NCBI RefSeq assembly: GCF_000471905.2
Contig: NW_006499810.1
Location: 4,640,357-4,704,356 of the forward strand
Length of the DNA stretch: 64,000 nucleotides
Direction: 5' to 3'
Origin: Amborella trichopoda
Lineage: Eukaryota > Streptophyta > Magnoliopsida > Amborellales > Amborellaceae
Of the stretch, positions 23,128 to 33,350 are shown in pieces. The notes under the pieces are model-generated. The model was not told where the DNA came from, made no database searches, and worked only from the letters and a program-made list of their open reading frames with translations. A program made the position numbers and the translations under genes. The first letter of the stretch is position 1, and every line of letters begins with the position of its first letter.

Positions 23128-23418
23128 CTAGTCAGAAATGAGCATATCTAATCTCAGATCAGTGGCAGAATCATCATTGATCTGTGCAATGAAATACAAA
23201 ATAAAAAAACAAAAGCAATACAAGATCCTAAATTTAATAAAAGAAATATGATAACTAGAAATGGAGAAGAAAATATTATCTACCCGAACCAGTTGGTCCA
23301 GGGTACTCGAGGCCTCGTCCGTATCAGAACCACGACAATGTTTACACCGTGTGCTCTCTGTTGTTCTATCTCCAAATTTGATCAAGCCTTGGCTTGGTTG
23401 AACTAGAGTTTTGTTCAT
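23128..23418 (-). CDS. possible two-exon minus-strand ORF end
   Basis: Exon one would run from the ATG at 23418 to 23284 (45 residues, including TRCKHCRGSDTDEASSTLDQ). A 102-base intron (23283-23182) follows, with GTAGAT at the donor, a T-rich interior and TGCACAG at the acceptor. Exon two (23181-23128) encodes INDDSATDLRLDMLISD and a TAG stop. The frame is kept (phase 0 at both sides). The two Cys-x-x-Cys residues hint at metal binding. I do not recognise the protein. An AG just before the ATG means the first exon might itself be internal. The support is only splice-site appearance and sensible residue composition. Confidence 0.3.
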   Translation of the reverse strand: MNKTLVQPSQGLIKFGDRTTESTRCKHCRGSDTDEASSTLDQLVRVDNIFFSISSYHISFIKFRILYCFCFFILYFIAQINDDSATDLRLDMLISD

Positions 23419-23419
23419 C

Positions 23420-24513
23420 TAAAGCTGCTGTCTACTTTTCTTGTTTCTCTCTAAATTCCCTAGGAATACCGTTTAAAATCTAACACATGATCTAATGGTC
23501 TAACCTAAACCTATTTTTAAAGGCCCAAAATTGGTTGGATTGGATATATTTTAATAACCAAAAAATATGTCAGGATTTTGGATCATAGGATGGGGACCAT
23601 GGACTATAGTGTTCTATAGTTCAAGGACCTTATGAAATAATATGGTCCTAAGAGTTCAGAAAAACCATAAAATTTACCTATTTCAAAATGGGGGGGCTAC
23701 AAAAGTATCAAAAATATGCACTAACATATCTTACTACATTATAATCGTCATATAGGGCATTGTTCTTGGATCTTTTAGGCACATAGCTGTCATGACTTAA
23801 TGATCACCCCATATCTCCTAAGCTATAAATGGTCTTCTATTGAAATATTTTGAAAGCGAAATCAAACTCAAAACCATAGAAGAAAAATAAAATTCCCCAT
23901 AAAAAAACATCTTGGAAAACTTCTCTTCTTAATAATCCTCAAATAACAATTAAATCTGTTTCCTGATTTTTATGCATACATTGCCTTCAAGATCAATGCT
24001 TCTTATCCTAGGGCTCTTGCCACCAAACTATTTCAAAATGAATCTCCCATCATTAGAGACTCAATTTAATTGAAAATTGGTGCGTTAGGCTTGGATTTTG
24101 AACAGTATAGCTCCTCTGACATTCCCATTGGCGCTCTAGGAATGACACCCTCTCTCTCTCTCTATTTTGGCATTTTCTCACTAGGTGGAATTGAGGTGTA
24201 GTGAGGTGAGCTATTGGGCTCTTTTGTTTTTTTTTTTCTGCTTTGGCTGGAGGGTCTAGAATCTTCATTTGGGTGGATCATTTAAATTTATTGATCTAGA
24301 ATTTCATTTAAATTTATTAAAGGTCAAGATTTAACACCATTGGCCAAGTTCAAATCCAATTCCCATCCACTATTGGAATTCAAATTTGAAGGTAAATTGA
24401 AATTAATTTTGACTAAATTCAAATTTGCATCAATGACAATTTCCCATCATCAAAACAAAATATATCCGAGAAAATAGGCACAGAGGGGTATATTCATAAG
24501 GTTGTAGAGATTG
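23420..24513. other. non-coding DNA, nothing recognised
   Basis: AT-rich sequence with a short CT microsatellite near 24147-24163 and repeated AATTCAAATTTGAA-like words near 24370-24430. I see no supported gene, LTR or tRNA. Confidence 0.5.
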
Positions 24514-24722
24514 TTGAGGATCTTGTTTTTATTTTGCGCATCTTGTCATATATGAAAAGTGTATATTTCATTTACGTATAACTTATTGTACTCTATCTTG
24601 TTATGTAAATTAACTTATTATGCAAGTTACCTCTAGTTTGATATACATATACTGATGATAGCGAATGAAGTGATGCTTTTCCTCGTGTCTCCTTGCATGT
24701 TTGACATGGTGCTAGAGCAGGA
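24514..24722 (+). repeat. small Copia-type LTR with tRNA-iMet PBS
   Basis: About 193 bases run from TGTTGAGGATC (24514) to TTTGACA (24706). They are directly followed by TGGTGCTAGAGCAGGA (24707-24722), a mutated initiator-Met PBS (usual TGGTATCAGAGCAGGA). The length and the layout (AT-rich, then a CTCGTGTCTCC U5-like end) fit small Copia LTRs such as the Ale group. No gag follows. It is a truncated element or a solo end plus leader. Confidence 0.6.
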
Positions 24723-27700
24723 TTTCATTATCGTTACGTTTCTATCTACTGCCCATTCCTTTCTTTGAATGGTTCCTTGATCGACCTTCCTGTGGCTGTT
24801 GAATCAATCTCTATAAAGGTTAGGTCAATTTCTTCTTAATCTAAGTTCTTAATTTGAACCTTAAACGCTTCTCACACTAGCATACGAGAAATCCATAAAG
24901 GGAGCATGCCAAGTGTACTTTAATATGAATAAAAGCCCTTGGGTTTAGATCGAAATATCAAGCTCTTATAACCCTTCGAAAAGTATTCACATTGTTTATA
25001 CTAAAAAAAGAGGACAAAGAACTTGATTCCCCACCTTGATTTTAGGTGCAAACGGGTCAAAGAGTTGGTAGAGGAAGGGTCTTGTCAAATTAAGTTCCGA
25101 GCAAGAATTGAGCCACATGTCTGTATCTTGTTCGAAACGTCAGCAAAGTTGGCTTTCCGTACATCTTAGCCTTGGAGTTCGAAGCAGACTTTGAAAAGCA
25201 TTTAATGAAGAGGGAAACAGATTTAATGAAGATTATTGGGACATAGGAAAGGAAAGGGAAAGCAAAGAACAAAGCACAAACAAAACTATACTAAGAAAGC
25301 TTTAAACCACACTTGTAAATGATAATAAAATATTGAAGATGAAGAATTAAATGAACCTTAGTAATGTTAATAATTGAAATAAAAGAGGGAAGAGGAGAGA
25401 ATGTGAACATTAATGATGGGGAAAAGAGAGAGAGAGACTTTAATGGATCATTAAATGCTCATTGATGAAAAATAAGGGAAAACATGGATGACATGATTTA
25501 AAATTAAAGAGAAAGAGACGAGGAACCTTAGGCCCGGTCCCTAGGCTCAGCACCTAGAATTGTCGTCGATTCAACACGAGTAGTTGCACGGTCAATCTCG
25601 GTGCTCGGGAATTAGTTGACGCAAGTGGATGTAAGCAGAAGGGGATCCAAAAGGCCTGATTATCCCGGTTGCCTTAGAGATAAAGTGTAATTATGTGGGT
25701 TAAAGTTTGAATTTAGATCCTTGGGTAAAGGTTTGGGTTTGATCTGGATTTATTTCAGTAGATCTTACGCACTTAATCCACAACAAATTCAACTCTTTCA
25801 CTTAAGGTCAAGAGATCTATTTATAGCCAAATTGGGCTCAAGATAACCGTTGAATCGTTTTTTAAGGCAATCTTAGCTTTCCATTTCGTGCACCTCTGAC
25901 ACCACTGGAAATGACGCCGGTGGTAGCATTATTTAGCATTAAAGGCAGCTTCCAAAATTAAATGTTGGCTTAATTGTTATCTTATCCATTTAATTGCTTT
26001 CCAAATCACGACGATGGGGTTGGGTACAAGTGCGTCAGGAACTGGGCCTCACTGGCAATGGCATTGGTTCCATTCGGACCTACGCCATGAAATAAAAGTC
26101 CACATGTCGTGTTCTGAATGGTTGGCCATATGGGGGGTCAGGACGTGTTGCAGCTTGGAACTTCAACGGCGGCATTCTGAGTGGCGATAGTGTTAGATGA
26201 CTACATTGGCATATTGTACTATCGACGATTGAGTGGACGTTTCCTCGACCAACCAAAAGTTGACACATAAGTCCATGCTGACATTAATGGACATGTCAGT
26301 AGATCTTGACAGGGGTCAATCCATATTGACAAGTATGATTCACAACTTTAAATCACTTCCGCAGTCTGTTATTGTGTTTTAGGTCCCTCTGGTTTGATGA
26401 CAGTTGAAGGGGCACCGACACTACTATGAATGGCGTTGGACCCTTTGTTGGGTGTGTTTTTAGTCACATACAAGGATTGGATGCATTTTAATAATGATAT
26501 GACAACTAAGCTTCAAACGAGGCTTAGTGAAAATGAAATGCCCCATTTGATATAAAATACACGATAGATCTAGATCCATCATATGAGAAGCTTGATATGT
26601 CTAAAGGAATCTTCGCTCATCAGTTAGTCCCTAGATGTTCTAACTCACGACTAATATAATGCTAAGAGCCCGTCAGCTAAACATATTCAAGGTTAACTTA
26701 AAATGATGAAGCCATCTTATCTTGAGACAAGTTTTAGGATACATATACTCTTAAGGCTCTATGCACATCTATCCATGTGATATATGGAGGAACAGATACA
26801 ACTTAATATTGGCATTCATTGTTAGTTACACATATGTGTTATAACTTACTGTCTATAATGAGAGATCATAAAGACGTTTCTATTTGAGACAGAACTGCAG
26901 AATGCATATGTTCCTTATTATATAAATGCCTCTCCACTGGATACTAGAGGAGTTCTAGGTGATATGTGATATTACTCTTTAAAAGATCCATTGTATGTTG
27001 AAACAATGGGGTTTTAACTAACAGCGCTTAAGTGGAGCCTCGTCATATGTTGATATATTGAGGTGAATCCTTAAGATGTATATGTTAAGGCCTCATATGC
27101 CCTAAAATCCAAGAGTAATATGACTTGGACGATATTTGGACTTGGCTTAACCCATGTCTGTATCCACCGTCAGTTCGAATATGCCTTAACTGACACCCTA
27201 AAGATTGATGCGTTCAAGATTAAGCTGAGATTCTCAAAAAACTATATTCAAACTATATTCAAAGCGTTGTAACACTCTCCCTAAAGTTTCATATTAGTTG
27301 GAGGTGAGATAACTTATTATTCGTATAGCTCGACGGTTGGAAATTTAAAAGCCCCATGCCTCATGCGTTCCAGACATAATAATATTCAGCTACTGATATT
27401 GGAATTTCCGCCCTTAATGCGAGTAATATTCCATGAAACCGGGACCATTGGTTCCTCTGTTCAATGTTTTACCACCCTTGAAAGGTGTGGGAATATTCTA
27501 TACAAATGAAGAAAGCATATATTCAAAGATCAGCCCATAGATTCAAATTCATATAAAGGATAAGGACTGAAGTGAGGATCAGTGCTGAAGCTTAGGAAAA
27601 GGATAAACATCATCAAGAGATCAACGATGAAGATGAAAAGATGATAATTGGTGGTTATCAAAAGGAGATTGAAGTGTATCATTTAGAGAAGATTAGAAGA

Positions 27701-28190
27701 GACTAGCAACCAGTCAAGAAAGGGGTTGGCATATTTCTTGATAGGCACTCCCTACGGGGACGTATCTCATTTCCATAGGTTTCTCAAACATTGATTGCAG
27801 TGCTAAGAGAGAGGGAAAAAGAGAAAGAGATTGATTCTATACTCTGAAATATCCACTTGAGGCATGTTATCTAAAAAGGAAGCAGACATAGGATTAGCAT
27901 CCCTACCGTAGATCAAGTATACAGGTTGATATCCCATTCGATGCTATCTTTTTTTATTTAATATGTTTGTATGTCTTTCTTATTAGAAACAAATGTACAG
28001 GTCTTAAGGCTAGAATCAAGGGTAATTAGGCTTATTTACTTACTTTACTAGTTGGTCAATATAAGTTGTAATAAGTGAGACTAAAACCAACCAATTTCTC
28101 TCTCTCTTTATTAAAAACTTTTGAAAACCACGTTTGAAACCATATCTTTTTGAAATACAACATAGTATTTTTCAAACCCAAAAATACTAA
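24723..28190. other. non-coding DNA, no gene recognised
   Basis: No coding motif is visible. On the minus strand CTATAAATAG near 25810-25820 looks like a TATA box. The flanking sequence (about 25530-26500) has the feel of an old LTR, but I cannot find both ends or a PBS. The stretch 26520-28190 is AT-rich with no repeat structure that I can follow. Confidence 0.45.
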
Positions 28191-28692
28191 TGTCTCACAC
28201 AATCAAAGTAAGGTGGACTTCTAAATCTTGCTAAAAGATTTTAAAATATTAATGAATTTGTCCTCTTGCGCCTCATTCTCTCTCTCTCCAGAAAATTCCT
28301 TCCCACCTCCTCACACACTTCCATATTGTTCTACCACTATCTCTTCTCTACCTCTTACTAGAACATAAAGACGGTGTAGAAGGCGGCAATGAAAGACGGC
28401 TATTATAGCCAATTAAAAGCCTATATAAAAGCAACTATATGCATGGGTATCATTGAATGAGAGAGAAATAAGGAATCACGGAAGTGATAGGAAAAAGAGG
28501 GATGCAAAACATCAAAAATGAATGTATGATCCTAAAGACCATATTATTTGATTGTACTTCTATTTTGATGCAATAACTAAAATTTTGTTTATTGAGTAAA
28601 GCTTCTTATCCTTTCTTTTGTGCCGAAGAATTTTTATTCTATATTTTGGAAGTTTTGTCGCAACAAATTTCTAACAACTGGTATTAAAGTGA
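28191..28692 (+). repeat. 5' LTR of D (start tentative), TATA box and PBS
   Basis: The LTR end is at 28676 (CTAACA), followed by TGGTATTAAAGTGAG (28679 on), a decayed initiator-Met PBS. A TATA box, TATATAAA, lies at 28422-28429. The start at TGTCTCACACAATC (28191) is my best guess, because the partner LTR is outside the window. Confidence 0.55.
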
Positions 28693-28704
28693 GTTTCGTA
28701 AAGC

Positions 28705-29648
28705 ATGGCATCCTCAAGTATGATGTTCCAACTTCAAGTTCCCCGTCTTACAAAAGAAAATTATGAAAATGGGTGCATTCAGGTGAAAGCTCTTCTTGGA
28801 TCACATGATACATGGGAGGTTATTGAAAATTGGTACAATGATCCCCGAACCCCATAAGGGGAAGCTGAAATGACAAACAATTAGAAGGCTGCTCTAAAAG
28901 GATCAAGGAGACTAGACAAGAGATCTCTCTTTTTAATATATCAGGGAATTGACGAAAGCACCATTGAAAACAGTCCTTCCACCACCATTGCAAAACAAGC
29001 ATGGGAGATCTTACAAAATGTTTTCAAATGAGAAGAAAAAGTGAAGAAGTTTGTCTGCAGATATTAAGAACCGAGTTTGAGATGCTACACATGAAAGAGA
29101 CGTAATTAATTTATGATTACTCCTCAAGGGTGTTGGCCGTAGCAAACCAACTCAAGAGAAATGGTGAAGTGCTAGACGAGGTGCGTATCATGGAGAAAAT
29201 ATTAAGATCTCTTACCGATAAATTTGAGCACATGGTTGTAGCAATAGAAGAAAGTAAAGATTTGTCCACCATGACTACGGATCAACTCGTGGGTTCCTTG
29301 CAAGCCCATGAACAAAGAATGATGAAGAAAGCAAATACTCCTTTAGAGCAAGTGCTCAAACTAATCTCTCCCTAAAATATGAAAGAGGAGGATTTAAAGG
29401 CAAAGGTTATAGAAGATGTGGGACATTCAATAGAGGTGGACGAGGCTATGACAATTCCAATTTCAGTGCCGAAAGAGGAAACAACCAGATGTTGCAATCC
29501 TCAAAAGGTTGAGGTGGTTGAAACTTTACTCGACCATTCAATCATCACAGATATGATAGATCTTCAATTCAATGCTTTAATTGCACAAAATTTGGCCATT
29601 ACAGTTCTGAATGCAGATTTAAGAACTCCCAAGAAAATGAAGAACAAG
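28705..29648 (+). pseudogene. Copia element D Gag
   Basis: The start ATG at 28705 (MASSSMMFQLQVPRLTKENY) lies just after the PBS. The Copia gag core follows: [69 protein letters not shown] and [14 protein letters not shown]. An Arg/Gly-rich stretch leads to a CCHC knuckle at 29573-29614 (CFNCTKFGHYSSEC). Stops and frame shifts occur near 28855, 28885, 29030 and 29375. The coding sequence is interrupted at 29648 by element C and resumes at 62567. Confidence 0.87.
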
Positions 29649-30131
29649 TGATGTCAGTGGGGTCCTGGTTTCCTTCCCCACGGGGATGAGGAAACCCTCT
29701 CTCAAACAGTCGTGAAGGTCTTGCACGCTGTGGTCGCGTGGACTCTCTTACTTGCAGATAGGAGGCAGACAGTGAGAGAGATTTTTGCGACTAGAACGCG
29801 AATCGCTCTTTCATTGCTTGGGGGATCGGGGACGCGCCCGGGTGGATGGTCCTCTTAGAGCAATTACAAAGCCCTCCGACTGCTTGCCAGCATGATTTGG
29901 ACGGGAGCCCTCCACAGGTTCTCAACCTCTCTCTCTGCTTTCCCTCTTTCCGTGCTATAGGGACGGAATCCTAATGTCCCTCCTCCTTGGGTACCCTTTC
30001 AGAAGGGTTTGCCAGCCACTAAAGGGGGCATGGGTAGAGGTCGAGGGAAGGATCCAGGAGGTTAGGATAGGTCTACGGGCTCGCAAACAAGCGAGGGGCT
30101 TTCGTGCGGACGGGGTTACGTGCGCGAGAGT

Positions 30132-30177
<46 letters not shown>

Positions 30178-31550
30178 AGGAGTGAGTCGGCTTGGGGAAA
30201 TGGGATGACCCGCGCGATCAGGGTATCTACGGGACCGCACACTCAAGGGTACCCTCCCTCACAAACTTTTTTCTCTCTTCATCTCTTCTCTCCCGCATGG
30301 GCTTGGGACTCACAGAATAATACAAAGTAAGAATTAACTAGCCTTGATTCTTCCCAGCCTTTGGGGTATTGGAGCTTCCAAAAGGGGAAGCTTTTGGAGC
30401 CATTTTCAGGACCTCCTTTAGAAGTGAGCTGGTTTACTTATATAGAGGTTTCACCAAACAAGGGTGAACGCTCAAAATTTAAGATTAATTACAATTAAAA
30501 ATTTGAAAACAAATCTGAAAATTAGGCACAAATGATAAAAATGTCCCTGTGATCTTTTTTTGAATGACAAGACCGTCCCTGCATGCAGGTTGCTTCACCA
30601 TGGGAAGACCTTGGAAGCCGGCCCTGTAACTTGCGGCAACTATTTAGCTTTTTCTTCATTATATCTTCGTTCTCCTCTAGATTGCAAGCATTTTGATGCC
30701 ATGCGATCATGCTATGGTGGCATTCTTCCCAAGGGTGAATGTCCAACCAGGTTTACGAGCTTTGTTTGCCAATATTTCTGAGCTGTGTCGTTTTAGCCTC
30801 TGGCTCTACTTGCAAGTTAGAGAGGAGGTCGTTGTAGTCGTTTTACACCAAGTTAGGGGTCGATTTGGTGTAGATTTGCGTCTTTCACTTTTCTGGAAGG
30901 TTACCGGAGAAAGGGATTCCGAAAACCGACTGGATTTGTTTCTCTGGTGACCTGAGGACTCGTATTCACCAAACAAGGGATTGAATACAAGAGTCACACC
31001 AGAATGTAGCTCTGTGCAAGGTGGTTCTTTTGAACTCTTCCTCTTGTTAATCCATAGCCTGGATTTCGAGCTATGCTTCACCAAATCTGACTCCTATAAG
31101 TTTTTCTAGGCCGTGGTTTCTCCAGCTGCCTTTCTTTTCAGAATAGTAGGGGTTCCTGATCACGCCACAGTGAGTGCCTTAAGTCAAAATGACGGGGTTG
31201 GCATGATCTAGAACATGTCAACATTTGAGCTTGGTTTGATTTCAGAGGGTGACGCTGTAGGTTGGAGAAGGTGCCACCGCAAAACATTGTCGTAGCCCCT
31301 TTTCTAGGACTGGTTTGGTGAAGCCACATTGCGCTAAGGTAAAACCCGCCAATCGCGAGGCTGCATGAGCATAGACCCTTTTAAAGGGCTCCGATTGAGC
31401 CCAAATTTTGTCCTTCACTAGGTTGGAGGCTTTATTTCTCGACACAATCCTGGATTGCGGGTGTTTCGTGAACCCGTGAGACCAGACTGTCAACGGCTCT
31501 GTTCTTATTCGAATGGGGTCATGGAAGTACATCAAAGATGACATACAACT
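29649..31550 (-). repeat. 3' LTR of element C (about 1.9 kb)
   Basis: It opens TGATGTCAGTGGGG on the plus strand and matches 60565-62561 along its length. In the first 60 bases I count nine differences, mostly transitions. The TATA box for the minus-strand transcript is CTTATATA at 30437-30444 (plus-strand view). A (GA)n microsatellite of about 20 units lies at 30134-30173. The right edge is placed by alignment, and its terminal CA is mutated. Confidence 0.88.
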
Positions 31551-33350
31551 ACTTGTCCTGCCGGAGTTGCTCTTCGAGAGAAGCGAGAAGTGCAACATTC
31601 AAAAAAATTTAAATTTGTGGCTCCTCTGATGAATCGTTGCCAAGACAAGTTTATTGTCTCTTGTCATATTTTTCTTCTTGATCACCGTCACAGTGCAATC
31701 CTTGAGGGGTAAATCCTGCTGAGCTTTTCCCATTAACCGGGGGGTGACCAAAGTGGTTTCCAGTTGCCCGGTGCCTTTTTGAGGGGCTTTCTCCGGGTTC
31801 TGCTAGAATCCATTTTTTTCTTTTTGGGTGACTACACTGATATTCTTCTGTCGACGGGCTTATGACTTCTCAATGCCGACTCCTGATTTTCCAGCCAATG
31901 GGTGCCCTTCTTGTGAGAGCTTTATCCCATTCGTGTAGGGGAGGTCCTAACGTTCCAGCTGGCAGGGGCCCTTCTTGTGAGCATTATTCCTATCGAAACA
32001 GAAACACCAGGAGCAAACAAGGTACCTCTTCGGCTTACGTCCTACTAGTGTGGCTGGGGGTTGCTTGGCTCGTCTCGATTGTCTAGGCGTGATAGGAGGA
32101 TGGCCTTCGAGGCAGTCCCATTTTAAGGGACTTCACCCTGGATGCTTGAAGGTGGGTGGAGGAAGAAAAGGCAGACAATGTACCTCTTCGACTTACATCT
32201 TACTGGCGTGGCTGGGGGTTCTTGGCTCATCCCGATTGTCTAGGCATGATAGGAGGATGGCCTCAGAAGCGGTCCCATTTTAGGGGACTTCACCTTGGGT
32301 GCTAGAGTTTGATTTAGAGAACGGTAGGCAGGCTACCTCTTTGGCTTGCATCCTACTGACGTGGTTGAGGGTTACTTAGCTCGTCCTGGTTGTCCAAGCA
32401 TGATAGGATTATGCCTTCAGAGACGGTCCCATTTTAGGGGACTTCACCCTAGCTGCAAGAGTTTGATGGAAAGAAGAGAAGGGGAGGATTTTTGTTTTTG
32501 TGTTGGCGGCACTAAGGCCCATGATAAAAGGATGGCACCAGAGCACTAAGGCTTTGGTGTCAAAAATAAGAAGGCGGCACTAACGCCCGGGATAAAAGGG
32601 TGGCACCGGAACACTAAGGCTCCGGTGTCAAAAATAAGAAGGCAGCACTAAGGGCCGGGATAAAAAGGGGTGGCACTGAGGCCGGAGTTCGTTGTTTTTG
32701 TTTTTTGGAAGGCACTGGGGCCGGAGTTTGTTTTTTTTTGGAAGGCACTAGGGTTGGAGTTTGTTTTTCTTCTTTATAGAAGGCATTGAGGTCGGAGTTT
32801 TTTTTTTGGAAGGAACTGAGGCCAAAGTTTTTTTTTTTTGAAAGGAACTGGGGTAGGAGTTTTTTTTTGGACGGCACTGGGGCTGTAGTGAAGAAGATTG
32901 GCCGGAATTCCAAAAGCAGGGGTTTCAGCTCGGGCGTCCTTTACGGGTTTTCATCAGGGCCAAGGGGACATGGCGCCAACAGAGTGATTTTCACCATATC
33001 CTTTATTGGGACACATTTACTCATGACTTCGAGGTCACGTCCACCTGTTAGTTTCCTCTTTTACTCATGGCGCCCTTTGTGGGTTTTCGCCATGCTCGGA
33101 TTTTTTCAGGATTCTTTTACTCATTGCTTTGTGGCCATGCCCTCTTTTAATTTTTACTCATGGTACCCTTTTCGAGTTTTCACCATGCCCTCTGTTTTCT
33201 TTTTTGGTGATTTTACCCATTGCCCCTCGTGCCCCCCGCCCCCCCTTTTTTTTAGGGCTATGTTCGGCTCTTTTTCTTTTACTCGCAATGGTTGCGATCG
33301 CCCCCGGCTTCTTTCTTCTTCTTATGTTTTGAGAGGGGGTAAGAGGTCAC
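31551..33350 (-). repeat. 3' untranslated region of C with stacked tandem arrays
   Basis: No gene is seen. Arrays in order are: three units of about 155 bp (cores TGGCTGGGGGTT at 32051 and 32209, and a variant at 32362); three units of 68 bp starting at 32505, 32573 and 32641 (GGCGGCACTAAGGCC); decaying units of about 45-60 bp (GGAAGGCACTGGGGCCGGAG) to 32890; and TTTTACTCATGG / TTTTCGCCATGC units at 33000-33240. The last resembles units in B at 49075-49320 (complement). A plus-strand 200-codon ORF across 32786-33388 is a product of these repeats. Confidence 0.75.
33346..33350. other. target site duplication left of element B
   Basis: GTCAC here is repeated at 53973-53977, directly after the right LTR. 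A five-base duplication is typical of LTR-element integrase. Confidence 0.9.

Noticed and set aside
26520..28190. Possible LTR of another Copia element left of D
   Set aside because: I could not find paired ends, a PBS or a second copy in the window.
30134..30173. Strong GA repeat considered as a promoter element
   Set aside because: It is long in only one LTR of the pair, so it is a later microsatellite growth.
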